Below the pieces are notes generated by a model, which was given only the letters and a program-made list of their open reading frames with translations, did not search any database and was not told the origin of the DNA. Both the position numbers and the translations under genes were made by a program. From Armatimonadota bacterium (GTDB lineage: Bacteria > Sysuimicrobiota > Sysuimicrobiia > Sysuimicrobiales > Sysuimicrobiaceae): a stretch of DNA of 34,839 nt. Shown here piece after piece: positions 1-8,193 of the stretch. The stretch's first letter is position 1, and each line of letters begins with the position of its first letter. The stretch is from NCBI GenBank assembly GCA_031432545.1, contig JAVKGX010000015.1, positions 1 to 34,839 of the forward strand, read 5' to 3'.

Positions 1-674
1 ACCACCCGCTGCGGCGACCCGGTGTGCAACCGCACCGCCGCCCGGGCGGCGGCGTCGTTGCTGAGGTGCCCCTGTCGGCTCAAGATGCGGTTTCGGACAA
101 ACCACGGGTAGGGACTCACCCCCATCAACCGCAGATCGTAGTTGGCCTCCAGCAAGACCACGTCCGCGCCCGCCGCACGCTCGACGAACACGTCTTCCAC
201 CGTACCCAGATCCGTCGCAATCGCCACGCGCACGCCGTAGGCGGACAAGACAAACCCCACCGGATCGGCAGCGTCGTGCGCCACCGGCACCGCCTCCACC
301 GTCCACTCCCCGATACGGAACGCACGGGCGTTGTCGATTCGGTCGTGGGACGCCCCGGAGAGGAAAGCGCACGCCCGCAGCGTCTTCTCGTTTGCCAGCA
401 CCGGTGCCCCACTCAACCGTGCCACCGCACCGGCGCTCCGGGCGTGGTCGTCGTGCTCGTGCGTCAGCAAGATCGCCCCCAGCGAGCCCGCCTCTACCCT
501 CGCCGACTGCAACCGGCGCACCGTAGCCTCCGCGGACAGTCCCGCGTCCACGAGCAACCGCGTCCGGCCGGCTTCCAGCAGGACGGAGTTGGCGGCACTG
601 CCGGTGGCGAGCACGCACACCCGCACAGACCCGGCGGCGTTCACAGTGCCATTGTAAGGCGGATCGCCACTCAT
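1..674 (-). CDS. MBL-fold metallohydrolase, YycJ/WalJ-like (3' end cut by window)
   Basis: The reading frame starts at an ATG at 674 and runs off the left edge after 224 codons, so the C-terminus is missing. Residues 71-77 read THEHDDH, the HxHxDH zinc motif of metallo-beta-lactamase-fold hydrolases, after an N-terminal ATGSAANS strand-turn. A later VAHDAADPVGF and an ATDLG segment fit the remaining metal-ligand region. The short ATGSxxNS start and the overall pattern resemble the YycJ/WalJ group of single-domain nuclease-like hydrolases, whose role in many bacteria is tied to cell-wall or DNA metabolism. The start overlaps the stop of the upstream glycosyltransferase (ATGA), so the two are probably translationally coupled. 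An in-frame GTG at 644 is an alternative start. The family call is firm; the subgroup is inferred from pattern only. Confidence 0.85.
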   Translation of the reverse strand, partial: MSGDPPYNGTVNAAGSVRVCVLATGSAANSVLLEAGRTRLLVDAGLSAEATVRRLQSARVEAGSLGAILLTHEHDDHARSAGAVARLSGAPVLANEKTLRACAFLSGASHDRIDNARAFRIGEWTVEAVPVAHDAADPVGFVLSAYGVRVAIATDLGTVEDVFVERAAGADVVLLEANYDLRLMGVSPYPWFVRNRILSRQGHLSNDAAARAAVRLHTGSPQRV

Positions 675-1900
675 CCTCTCACCGGCGCCCGCGCCAGCCG
701 CTCCAGCAGAGGGAGCAACTGCCGGTTCAGGATGGCGTCCCAGGTGAAGCGTTCCGCGACGCGCCGCCGCAGCCGGCTCGCATCGCTCCCGAGCAGACAC
801 GTCAGGATCTTCTCCGCGACCGTGCGCGGCTCGTCGCCGGGATCGAAGTACGTCAAGAACTCGCCCCCGACCTCGACCGCGGCCGGTATGCGCGTGCAGA
901 ACACGGGGGTCCGCAGCATCCCGGCCTCCGCCACCGGCATTCCGAACCCTTCCAGCGTACTCGTGATCAATACCGCGTCACAGAGCAGATACAGGTCTCC
1001 GATCACCCGCGGACCGCACCGGATCCCATGCTCGGCGAGGAAACAGACGTCGTCGTCGGCGCCCAGCCCTCGGCGAAGGGCCTGCAGGTCTGCGAGGTAC
1101 TTCCTGTTGGTGGGATTGTGTACGCCGAGCGGCCCCGTGACGACGATAAGAGGGTCGGCTCCTCTCGCCCGCAGCGCCACCGCGATGTGGATTGCCATCT
1201 CGAGGTTCTTCCGCCGCGTGATCCGGATCGGCATCAGCAGAACCGGGAACCGTTCTCGTAAGGGCAGCATCTCGAGAATTCGAAGTGTCTGCGGTTGCAG
1301 CCCGTGGAGTGTTTCGACCGACGTACCCGTGTACACGACCGCCACCCCCTGGGCGGGAATCCCGAGGTGGCGGACGAGGAGATCCCGGACCGCTTCTGTG
1401 ATCGCGACGTAGGTCACGTCGGCGCGTGCAGTCTTCAGCAGGTTCCAAGGATAGGCGTCGCGCATCCGGCCCGCGTCCTGCGGGTTTGCCCACGCCAGAT
1501 CGTGCGTCCACGCCACCATGCGCACGCGCAACCCCCCGCTCAGAAGCTCGTGCAGTGCGGCCGTGAGGGGGAGGTTCTTGGCCAGCGTGAAGACGTTGTG
1601 GGCGAGGCAGATCCGGTTCTCGAGGTGCGGCGTGAGCAGGTCGGCGAGCCGATCCCGCAGCCGCTCGAACAGGGAGGGATCACCTTGGTGCAGCGAGGTG
1701 TGTGCCCTCTGGATTTCCGCATGGCGAGAGTAGATCAGGGGCAGGATCGCTGCCGGCAGGCGGCGGCCGCCCCCGCGCCCCGCGACGATCCGGACGTCGT
1801 AGCCGGCGCTTCGCAGCAACCGCGCGTGCGTTCCGACGACCGATTCCACGCCGCCGACGACCGGAGGCGCGGTGTAGTGCAGCAGGACGATCTCCGCCAT
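671..1900 (-). CDS. Glycosyltransferase family 4 (GT-B fold)
   Basis: A 409-residue protein that probably transfers a sugar from a nucleotide-sugar donor to an unknown acceptor in the cytoplasm. The N-terminus (MAEIVLLHYTAPPVVGGVES) is the typical glycine-containing acceptor-domain start of GT4 enzymes. The donor half has MPIRITRRKNLEMAI, corresponding to the usual GRL...KG segment, and ends with EGFGMPVAEAG, the E-x7-E motif of the family. The frame is open 56 codons further upstream, but those residues are repeat-derived and non-conserved, so I chose the ATG at 1900. No clear ribosome binding site precedes it, so a leaderless mRNA is possible. It is coupled to the following metallohydrolase gene by an ATGA overlap. 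Substrate is unknown. Confidence 0.88.
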   Translation of the reverse strand: MAEIVLLHYTAPPVVGGVESVVGTHARLLRSAGYDVRIVAGRGGGRRLPAAILPLIYSRHAEIQRAHTSLHQGDPSLFERLRDRLADLLTPHLENRICLAHNVFTLAKNLPLTAALHELLSGGLRVRMVAWTHDLAWANPQDAGRMRDAYPWNLLKTARADVTYVAITEAVRDLLVRHLGIPAQGVAVVYTGTSVETLHGLQPQTLRILEMLPLRERFPVLLMPIRITRRKNLEMAIHIAVALRARGADPLIVVTGPLGVHNPTNRKYLADLQALRRGLGADDDVCFLAEHGIRCGPRVIGDLYLLCDAVLITSTLEGFGMPVAEAGMLRTPVFCTRIPAAVEVGGEFLTYFDPGDEPRTVAEKILTCLLGSDASRLRRRVAERFTWDAILNRQLLPLLERLARAPVRG

Positions 1901-2008
1901 CGAGTTAACTATTCCGGTTCGCCACCCGAGAATCCCGTTCACCGTCCCAGGTTCCCGCCCGCTGCCCGACGACCGTGCGGTTGTCCCCACTACCCACAGT
2001 ATCCACAC

Positions 2009-2063
2009 CCAGGTATCTGGAACCGGTACCAGGAACGCGTTCCAGGTAGAGGTACCAGGTACG
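2009..2063. repeat. Cluster of degenerate inverted/direct repeats upstream of tRNA-Gly
   Basis: The stretch is built from variants of CCAGGTA / GGTACCAGG. It contains a 12-bp perfect palindrome GGAACGCGTTCC at 2032-2043, which extends to a 22-bp dyad (2027-2048) with one A:A mismatch. GGTACCAGG occurs at 2025-2033 and again at 2051-2059. It lies about 50 bp before tRNA-Gly, in the space between that tRNA and the glycosyltransferase start. Function is unknown; it could be an operator, a REP-like element or a remnant. Confidence 0.6.
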
Positions 2064-2114
2064 GGCATGAGTTTGAAGGGGTTTCCGGGCTCCTGCTAGA
2101 ATCGTAGGGTGCGG

Positions 2115-2189
2115 GCGGGTGTAGCTCAGGGGTAGAGCATCGGCTTCCCAAGCCGAGGGTCGCGGGTTCAAATCCCGTCGCCCGCTCCA
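2115..2189 (+). tRNA. tRNA-Gly (anticodon CCC)
   Basis: The cloverleaf folds fully. The acceptor arm GCGGGTG (2115-2121) pairs with CGCCCGC (2179-2185), the D-arm is GCTC/GAGC, the anticodon arm TCGGC/GCCGA encloses TTCCCAA, and the T-arm contains GTTCAAAT. Loop positions 34-36 are CCC, which reads GGG glycine codons. The discriminator base T is followed by an encoded CCA (2187-2189). Confidence 0.95.
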
Positions 2190-2338
2190 CGCGGTTCCCC
2201 GTAACGTATCCTGGACCCCTCGGGTAAACCTATCACGAAACCCGTCGCCTCTACGGGGCATCCGAACTCGGCTGGCCGCGGTGGAAGATCCTCACCGAGT
2301 AGAGCATACGTCCGTGCCAGTCAATCATCTTTACACGG

Positions 2339-3412
2339 CTAGTCCTCTGCGCCAACGAGCATGAACGGACCCACTGCTCGCGCGGGCGTGAGTCGGCCGG
2401 CTTGGTCATAAAAGCACACCCTGTCCGGATCGAGGGTAATCCCTACCGGCGCCCCTCGCTCCGCCTGAAACGCAGCGTCACCTAGGGCCTTCAGACGAAT
2501 GCCACCCACGGTGACCTCCACGATCTTCCTCCGCCCTACTGGCTGGATCAGACCTACCGTCGCCGGCAGGCCAGCTCCCATACGAGCGTGTTCAGGTCGA
2601 ATGCCGAGGGTTGCCTCTCCAGCGGCATCCGTGACAGCGACGGCCAGTTCCCCAGCGATTGCCCGCCGATCGCGGATACGACAGGGAATCAGGTTCATCG
2701 GCGGAGTCCCAGTGATGGTGGCTACGAACGTGGTGGCCGGGCGAAGGTAGATCTCATCAGGCGCGCCGATTTGATCTACCTGACCGTCGTGAAGCACCAG
2801 AATCCGATCGCCCAAAGCGAGGGCTTCCTCGTAATCGTGAGTGGCATAGATGGTCGTCTGTTGTGTCCGCCGCTGCAGTCGGCGTAACTCGGCGATCATC
2901 ATCTCGCGCACCTTGGCGTCCAGGTTGCTGAGGGGTTGATCCAGCAGGAGGACTTTGGGCTCGCGGACGATAGCGCGGGCGATAGCGACGCGTTGCTGCT
3001 CCCCACCACTGTACGTGTGTGGCAACCTCATGAGAAGGTGGCGAATGTTCAGGAGGTCGGCGACATCATACACCCGGCGACGGATTTCCGCCGAAGCCAC
3101 GCGCCGCATCCGTAGAGGATGTGCGATGTTGTCGAAGCCGGACATGTGCGGGTAGAGCGCCAGATCTTCAAAGACCATGGCCACGTCCCGCTGTCCCGGC
3201 CGAACCCCGCTCACCGGTTCGCCATCCAGGAAAATCTCTCCCTGATCGGGACGATCCAACCCGGCAATCAGTCGCAGCACGGTGGTCTTCCCCATACCGG
3301 GTGGGCCGAGAAGGCAAAAGAATTCCCCCGAAGTGACATCTAAACTCAGCCCCACAATCGCATTCACGTCTCCGTAGCGTTTGGCGACATGGCGCAGGGA
3401 GATCTCAGCCAT
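2339..3412 (-). CDS. ABC importer ATPase A (CUT1-type), degenerate catalytic residues
   Basis: A 357-residue MalK-like ATPase with an N-terminal NBD and a C-terminal TOBE-type domain (GIRPEH region). Walker A is GPPGMGKTT (36-44) and the signature YSGGEQQ (134-140) is canonical. The D-loop LSNLDA and H-loop His192 are present. Two residues are abnormal: Walker B reads LLLDQP, so the catalytic Glu is Gln159, and the Q-loop reads VFED, so Gln82 is Glu. I checked both at codon level (GAT CAA and TTT GAA). The start at 3412 overlaps the stop of ATPase B by 8 nt, placing it last in the SBP-permease-permease-ATPase-ATPase operon. It probably binds ATP and pairs with ATPase B to power the importer. 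Confidence 0.93.
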   Translation of the reverse strand: MAEISLRHVAKRYGDVNAIVGLSLDVTSGEFFCLLGPPGMGKTTVLRLIAGLDRPDQGEIFLDGEPVSGVRPGQRDVAMVFEDLALYPHMSGFDNIAHPLRMRRVASAEIRRRVYDVADLLNIRHLLMRLPHTYSGGEQQRVAIARAIVREPKVLLLDQPLSNLDAKVREMMIAELRRLQRRTQQTTIYATHDYEEALALGDRILVLHDGQVDQIGAPDEIYLRPATTFVATITGTPPMNLIPCRIRDRRAIAGELAVAVTDAAGEATLGIRPEHARMGAGLPATVGLIQPVGRRKIVEVTVGGIRLKALGDAAFQAERGAPVGITLDPDRVCFYDQAGRLTPARAVGPFMLVGAED

Positions 3413-4475
3413 AGAGGGCTTCTCCCGACTCAACATCAAACAGGTAGAGGGCGTCAGGTGGAAACTCCACATTTACAGCCTGGCCTTCGGCCACCCTGTA
3501 GTCACGTTGCGTCACAGCCAGCAGACGGTGCTCCCCAAACGTCATCTCCACCACTTGCTCGCCGCCGATGGGGCGGATCAGATCCACCCGTCCCACACCC
3601 TCTCCCCGCCCCAGAACCAAGTCCTCGGGGCGTATGCCCAGTAAATAGGCGCCTGGGCCACGGACAACCTGGACCCAGCGATCCGCCGGAATCACCAAGC
3701 CCCCTGCCACCAGCGTCGGCCGCCCCTCCCGTATGGTGAAGCGGCAGGGCAAGAAGTTCATCGTCGGAGAACCGACGAAGCTGGCAACAAAGCGATTGCG
3801 TGGTCGACGGTAGACTTCCTCTGGCGTTCCCACCTGCTCCACTCTGGCTCGCTGCATGACAATGACCTGGTCCCCCAGGGATAGGGCTTCTTCCTGATCA
3901 TGAGTAACGTACACAGCCGTCTGCTGTAACTCCATCTGTAGTCGCCGTAGCTCCGTGCGCATCGTCTCCCGCAGGCCAGGCCGGATGTTGTTGAGCGGTT
4001 CATCCAGCAACAGTACCTTGGGCCGAGTCACCAGGGTGCGCCCAACAGCGACACGCTGCATGGTGCTGAGATCCAAACGAGCGACGGCCGCGCTAAGTAG
4101 GTCGCTCAGTTCCAGAAGGGCCGCGATGCGGCGCACCTCGTGGTCAACTACTGCTGCCGGCTGTCTGCGGACACGCAGGCCGAAGGCTAGGTTGTCGTAG
4201 ACGGAAAGGTGCGTGAAAAGGGCGTAGTTCTGGAATACCATGCCCACGCCCCGAGCAGCCGGGGGTACTTCGTTCATCCGCACACCGTCGAAGCGCACTT
4301 CTCCTGCCGTCGGCGCCTCCAAACCTGCAATCATGCGCAAGATGGTTGTTTTCCCGCACCCAGATGGACCCAGAAGGCACACAAGCCTACCATGGGGAAT
4401 CTCCAAAGAAACGCCGTCCACGGCCACGGTCTGCCCAAACTGCTTGCGCACCCCATCGAGTGTTATCGTGGCCAT
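3405..4475 (-). CDS. ABC importer ATPase B (CUT1-type), degenerate signature and D-loop
   Basis: A 356-residue MalK-like ATPase. Walker A GPSGCGKTT (36-44), Q-loop Gln82, Walker B LLLDEP with Glu159 and H-loop His192 are all canonical. The signature region reads LDLSTMQRVAVGR (134-146) in place of xSGGQQQRVAxAR, and the D-loop reads LNNIRPG in place of LSNLDA. It aligns without gaps to ATPase A over the first 200 residues, so the two are paralogues with complementary losses. The start ATG overlaps the TAA of the upstream permease (TAATG), and its own stop overlaps ATPase A. A TOBE-like C-terminal domain follows (GIRPEDLVLG). It should supply the Walker residues of the only canonical ATP site in the dimer. 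Confidence 0.93.
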   Translation of the reverse strand: MATITLDGVRKQFGQTVAVDGVSLEIPHGRLVCLLGPSGCGKTTILRMIAGLEAPTAGEVRFDGVRMNEVPPAARGVGMVFQNYALFTHLSVYDNLAFGLRVRRQPAAVVDHEVRRIAALLELSDLLSAAVARLDLSTMQRVAVGRTLVTRPKVLLLDEPLNNIRPGLRETMRTELRRLQMELQQTAVYVTHDQEEALSLGDQVIVMQRARVEQVGTPEEVYRRPRNRFVASFVGSPTMNFLPCRFTIREGRPTLVAGGLVIPADRWVQVVRGPGAYLLGIRPEDLVLGRGEGVGRVDLIRPIGGEQVVEMTFGEHRLLAVTQRDYRVAEGQAVNVEFPPDALYLFDVESGEALYG

Positions 4476-5332
4476 TACCTGACCAAACCGAACGTGAAAC
4501 CGCGGACAAGGTGGCGCTGAATGACATACCCTGCGATGACCACCGGAAGGGAAGCGACGATCCCCAGGGCGGCCTGCGGCCCGTAGAAGCGCCCAACGGC
4601 TCCGGCGTAGTGACTGACCTGCACGGGCAACGTGATGGCATGCCGGCTGCTGAAGACCAACGCCAGAAGAAACTCTGTCCAGTTGAGGATAAAGACAAAG
4701 AGCGCAACGGCGGCGATGCCTCCCTTTACCAGCGGCAGGGTGATGGTAAACACCACACGCCAGCGGCTCGTCCCATCCAGAAGAGCCGCTTCCTCGATGT
4801 GGCGAGGCACACTGTCGATGAACCCTTTGAGCATCCACAAGGAAAAGGCTGTGGTGAAGCCCGTGTACATCAAAATCAGACCTATGCGGGTGTCGATCAG
4901 GCCCAGCATCCTGAAGTAGACAAGCAGTGGGACCGCGAAGGCCACTGGCGGAAACATGCGCGTGGTCAACACGGTCAGTGGTAGCAGCGGTCCGCCCACG
5001 CCGTAACGAGAAACACCATAGGCAGCGAAAAATCCAATGGTCACCGAAAGCACCGTCGCCAACGGAGCCACAATAAGGCTATTCACGAACGCCCGCGTCA
5101 CCGGTTCCGCTGTCCGAGTCATCTCTGCAACGGGACCGATCGGGTTACCTACCTGGAAGAGAACCTGGTAGTTTGCCAGCGTGGGCGCTTCCGGAATCAA
5201 CCGCGGCGGATATGCGACCCACTCGCGGGGCAGTTTGAAGGAAATGGACAGCGTCCAGGCCACAGGAAGCAGCACCAGCAGCGCCACCAGCGCTGCAGCC
5301 AGCCAGCGTGCGAGGTTGAAAAGCAGCCTCAT
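4475..5332 (-). CDS. ABC importer permease 2 (MalG-like, CUT1)
   Basis: A 285-residue inner-membrane protein with about six hydrophobic segments; the first (LVALLVLLPVAWTLSI) is near the N-terminus. The EAA coupling loop is EEAALLDGTSRWRVVFTITLPL, which docks onto the ATPase in this family. Its start overlaps the stop of permease 1 (ATGA at 5329-5332) and its stop overlaps ATPase B, so it is tightly coupled in the operon. The frame is open upstream, but only the ATG at 5332 gives a normal MalG-like N-terminus. Confidence 0.93.
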   Translation of the reverse strand: MRLLFNLARWLAAALVALLVLLPVAWTLSISFKLPREWVAYPPRLIPEAPTLANYQVLFQVGNPIGPVAEMTRTAEPVTRAFVNSLIVAPLATVLSVTIGFFAAYGVSRYGVGGPLLPLTVLTTRMFPPVAFAVPLLVYFRMLGLIDTRIGLILMYTGFTTAFSLWMLKGFIDSVPRHIEEAALLDGTSRWRVVFTITLPLVKGGIAAVALFVFILNWTEFLLALVFSSRHAITLPVQVSHYAGAVGRFYGPQAALGIVASLPVVIAGYVIQRHLVRGFTFGLVR

Positions 5333-6234
5333 GAGCGGATCTGCTGCCACTGCAGCGGCTGAGTAGCCAAACGCGTGAGAAGCACCACAATCATCAAGAT
5401 GACAACAGCCATGGCGGCTGCGTAAGACAACTGACCGTACACGGCGCTGAGGAGGTAAATATACAGCGACACGCTTTCCGTAGCCGTACCCGGGCCGCCC
5501 CGTGTGATGATGAACACCAAGTCGAAGATCTTGAACGCCTCCAAGGCCCTGATGATGATGGCAATGAGAATAACAGGGCGTAGCAGGGGAAGGATGACCA
5601 GCCGAAAGATCTGCCAGGAGCTGGCGCCCAATGTCATCGCTGCTTCCTGGGGCTCCTTGGGCAGCGCCCCCAGACCGGAGTAGAGAATCAAAAACATGAA
5701 CGGTGTCCACTGCCACACGTCTGCAAGGACGATTACACCCAGCGCCGACACAGGGGAGGCGTACCAGTCAATAGACACGCCGGGCCCGAATACGCGGCCG
5801 ATGACATAGTTTACGGGCCCGCGCTCCAAGAACAGTAAGTAAAAGACCAGCCCGACCACCACCCAAGGAAGCATCATCGGGTAGAGGATGATGGACGTAA
5901 ACAATCGCTTCCCGAAGAAGTCACGTCGGAAGAGTAAGGCCAGTCCCAGCCCCAGGAGAAACTCGAGCGACACGGCGGTCGCAACAATGGCTCCCGTCCG
6001 CAGCAAGGCCTCCAAGAAACGCCGGTCCTGGACGATCCGCGCGTAGTTGCCGAGTCCGATAAAAGGAGCCTCCCACCAGTCCACACCCATGATCGGCTGC
6101 CAGTTGACCACGCTGAGGTACAGCACGATTAAGGTGGGAATGATGAGGAGAAACCACAAGAGGAGTTGCAAGGGAGCGACGAGCGCGAGCCTGAACACCC
6201 GCTCCTCATTCGCTGTGGCAGCGAATGTCTTCAT
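5329..6234 (-). CDS. ABC importer permease 1 (MalF-like, CUT1)
   Basis: A 301-residue integral membrane protein with six predicted helices, the first being LQLLLWFLLIIPTLIVLYLS. The EAA loop reads QEAAMTLGASSWQIFRLVILPLLRP. The ATG at 6234 has an excellent ribosome binding site (AAGGAGGAAC) directly before it, so the longer upstream frame was rejected. It forms the translocation pore with permease 2. Its ATG also overlaps the TGA of a possible short upstream frame (6231-6416). Confidence 0.93.
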   Translation of the reverse strand: MKTFAATANEERVFRLALVAPLQLLLWFLLIIPTLIVLYLSVVNWQPIMGVDWWEAPFIGLGNYARIVQDRRFLEALLRTGAIVATAVSLEFLLGLGLALLFRRDFFGKRLFTSIILYPMMLPWVVVGLVFYLLFLERGPVNYVIGRVFGPGVSIDWYASPVSALGVIVLADVWQWTPFMFLILYSGLGALPKEPQEAAMTLGASSWQIFRLVILPLLRPVILIAIIIRALEAFKIFDLVFIITRGGPGTATESVSLYIYLLSAVYGQLSYAAAMAVVILMIVVLLTRLATQPLQWQQIRS

Positions 6235-6416
6235 GTTCCTCCTTCGTGGGGCATACTGGAGATGCTCCCCCCGACGGATGCGGCTGAGCGCAGCCTTCGA
6301 ATTGCCATGGCTGCCTCCAACCTGGTCCGCATCCACAATCCGACAGCCGCGAAAGCGTAAGCCAACCCGGCAAGCAGGGCGGACAATGAGCCGCGCCTAC
6401 ACCACCGAATGGCCAC
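6231..6416 (-). CDS. Possible small single-pass membrane protein between SBP and permease genes
   Basis: A 61-codon frame with a GTG start, encoding a positively charged N-terminus, one hydrophobic stretch (SLSALLAGLAYAFAAVGLWM) and a basic tail rich in Arg and Ser. Its TGA overlaps the ATG of permease 1 (ATGA), the same coupling seen between the other genes of this operon, and it fills an otherwise empty 256-bp gap. The frame is open back to 6521, and no good ribosome binding site marks the start, so the exact N-terminus is unknown. I do not recognise a family. It could be an accessory transporter protein or a chance frame. Confidence 0.35.
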   Translation of the reverse strand: MAIRWCRRGSLSALLAGLAYAFAAVGLWMRTRLEAAMAIRRLRSAASVGGSISSMPHEGGT

Positions 6417-6490
6417 GACCAGCCAGCACTTCGCCTCACCCTGCCGAGGACGGAGTTGCTCCTCGATGAACTGCCGTTGTGAACATCGTG

Positions 6491-8059
6491 CTAGGACGGG
6501 AACCTCCCCAGCTTCTTCCACAACTCTCGAATCGGCGCGGGATACCCTTGTCGTTCGCTCCGCCAGGCTTCAATCTGACCCAGTCGTCCCAGGCGGTCCG
6601 TCGTCTTCTGCCATTCAGCCTCAGTATCCTTCAGCGCCTGCTCAGGAGTCTTTTTGCCAGCGAAGGCCTGTTGCAGATTGAGATTTAGCTTGTCGAGATA
6701 TTCGTTGGCTCCACGGAGCGAGAGGTCAGGAAAAGCACTCTGCGCACTTTCCAGCAGGACCGGCAGGAGCTCGGCACCATAGGCCTTCCTCATTTGTTCC
6801 GCCTCGAACCATGGCTTGCGGAACGGGTCCAGGGTGCCCACACGCGCGATGGCATCAAGTCCCGTCTCAGGACCGGTAAACCACTGGACAAAGCAGTACG
6901 CCGCCTCCGGGTTCTTCCCGTAGCGAGAGATGCTGAAGCTCCAGCCAACCACGTGCGGAACAGCCCGGATGAGCTCACCGTCGTGCATGGTACCTGGCAC
7001 GGCCATGGTACCCACCTTGCCGGCGATCCTGGAGTGAGCCGGATCCTCCGCGAACTTCCCCAATGACGGCCAAGCCCACGCAAAGAACACTGCGCCCTGA
7101 GGGAACCTTGAGTAGGCGACCGTCCAGTCGCCCGTCACCGCCTCCGGCAGCATGTGGTTGCGCACCAGGCGTACTTGTTCCTCCAGGGCGGTCACGCCTT
7201 CCTCAGTGGCAATCGTGGGGTCCATGTTGTCGTTGAAGTAGGCGCCACCCTTAGAGACAAACCGCGACGCCCATGCCGTGTAGGCAAAGTAGCGCTCCGC
7301 ATACATGTGGGCCCCACGGACGCCTTGCTCGGGACGGTCGAAGAAGGCAACCCACTCGTCGAACTCCTTCCAGGTCTTGGGGACCTCCAACGGCCGCCCA
7401 TACCTGTCCTGGAAGCGCTTCTGCTCCTCGGGATTGTCCATCAGGTCCTTGCGGTAGAAGGCGCAGAACGCATCGTTGTCCGCACCTACCGCGAAGCGCC
7501 GGCCCTTGTACGTGGTAGTGAACCGGTCGAGTGGAGGAACGTAGGCGCTCGGACCATGGTCAACCTCCGGGTCATAGCGGGCGTAGAAGTCTGTCAAATC
7601 CACTATCAGTCCGGCCTCTGCCATATCGGCAATCCAGTTGACGAAGGTGAGGAAGATATCGAAGTTCCCGGTGCGCACAACCGCTTCGTGCATGGCCTTC
7701 GTGTAAATGTCCGGCTCCGCCCCGACCTCAACGCTGACGAAGTTCAGTCCCGTGAGGCGATTCCACTCCTGCAGCGCGGGGACGATATTGTTGCGCTGCC
7801 CAGAATGATGCATAACGGCGAACGTCTCCCCCTCCTTGAGCCTCCCCGCGTCCTTGAGGGCCTTGATCCCGTTGAGAGCTCGCTCCTCGGGCGTGGCACC
7901 CGCGATACGGGCGTCGGTTTGTTGCGGTGCGGGTGCCTGTGGAGTGGGGAGGCGGCAGGCCGCCACCACAGACGAAGTAAGAACCAGCCCGCCAGCGGCG
8001 ACCGCCGCCCGGATAGCCTCCCGGCGCGTCAACCTGAAGCCCTCCAGTTCGGTGCCCAT
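6491..8059 (-). CDS. ABC importer solute-binding lipoprotein (carbohydrate type)
   Basis: A 522-residue extracytoplasmic solute-binding protein. The N-terminus has a twin-arginine motif (LTRREAIRAA), a hydrophobic stretch and a lipobox VVAAC, so it is probably exported by Tat and lipid-anchored at Cys34. The body has features of family-1 solute-binding proteins, such as GNFDIFLTFVNWIADMAEAG and a late WFTGPETG segment. It is longer than most CUT1 binding proteins (about 400-450), a size seen in the GlpV-like group. The ATG at 8059 follows a GGGAGGGAGG-type site on the minus strand. The ligand is not evident; neighbours suggest a sugar acid. Confidence 0.92.
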   Translation of the reverse strand: MGTELEGFRLTRREAIRAAVAAGGLVLTSSVVAACRLPTPQAPAPQQTDARIAGATPEERALNGIKALKDAGRLKEGETFAVMHHSGQRNNIVPALQEWNRLTGLNFVSVEVGAEPDIYTKAMHEAVVRTGNFDIFLTFVNWIADMAEAGLIVDLTDFYARYDPEVDHGPSAYVPPLDRFTTTYKGRRFAVGADNDAFCAFYRKDLMDNPEEQKRFQDRYGRPLEVPKTWKEFDEWVAFFDRPEQGVRGAHMYAERYFAYTAWASRFVSKGGAYFNDNMDPTIATEEGVTALEEQVRLVRNHMLPEAVTGDWTVAYSRFPQGAVFFAWAWPSLGKFAEDPAHSRIAGKVGTMAVPGTMHDGELIRAVPHVVGWSFSISRYGKNPEAAYCFVQWFTGPETGLDAIARVGTLDPFRKPWFEAEQMRKAYGAELLPVLLESAQSAFPDLSLRGANEYLDKLNLNLQQAFAGKKTPEQALKDTEAEWQKTTDRLGRLGQIEAWRSERQGYPAPIRELWKKLGRFPS

Positions 8060-8086
8060 GGACGCTCCTCCCTCCCATGGTGTCCT

Positions 8087-8112
8087 GTTATACGAAATAG
8101 TGTTTCTGATAT
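8087..8112. promoter_or_regulatory. Candidate IclR operator overlapping the importer promoter
   Basis: The divergent region holds a dyad GAAA-TAGTG-TTTC at 8094-8106, with outer ATA/TAT matches on both sides. IclR-family regulators of the KdgR type bind GAAAC/GTTTC dyads of this kind. On the minus strand the dyad falls between a possible -35 (TAGATA) and a -10 (TATAAC, 8087-8092) spaced 17 bp apart, where a bound repressor would block the importer promoter. The assignment is inferred from sequence only. Confidence 0.5.
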
Positions 8113-8193
8113 CTACCAGATAGGGGGTTCGCATCCCAGTAGGCCAGATCCTGCTGGTGTCCCATTCTACGGGACTAAAAGGGAGGAGATACC

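Noticed and set aside
24-1412. Long plus-strand open frame over the left end
   Set aside because: It is Arg/His/Pro-rich and antisense to the metallohydrolase and glycosyltransferase genes, which have clear motifs.
1905-2261. Minus-strand frames across the tRNA-Gly region
   Set aside because: They translate the antisense of the tRNA and the GGTACCAGG repeats; no ribosome binding site and no motif.
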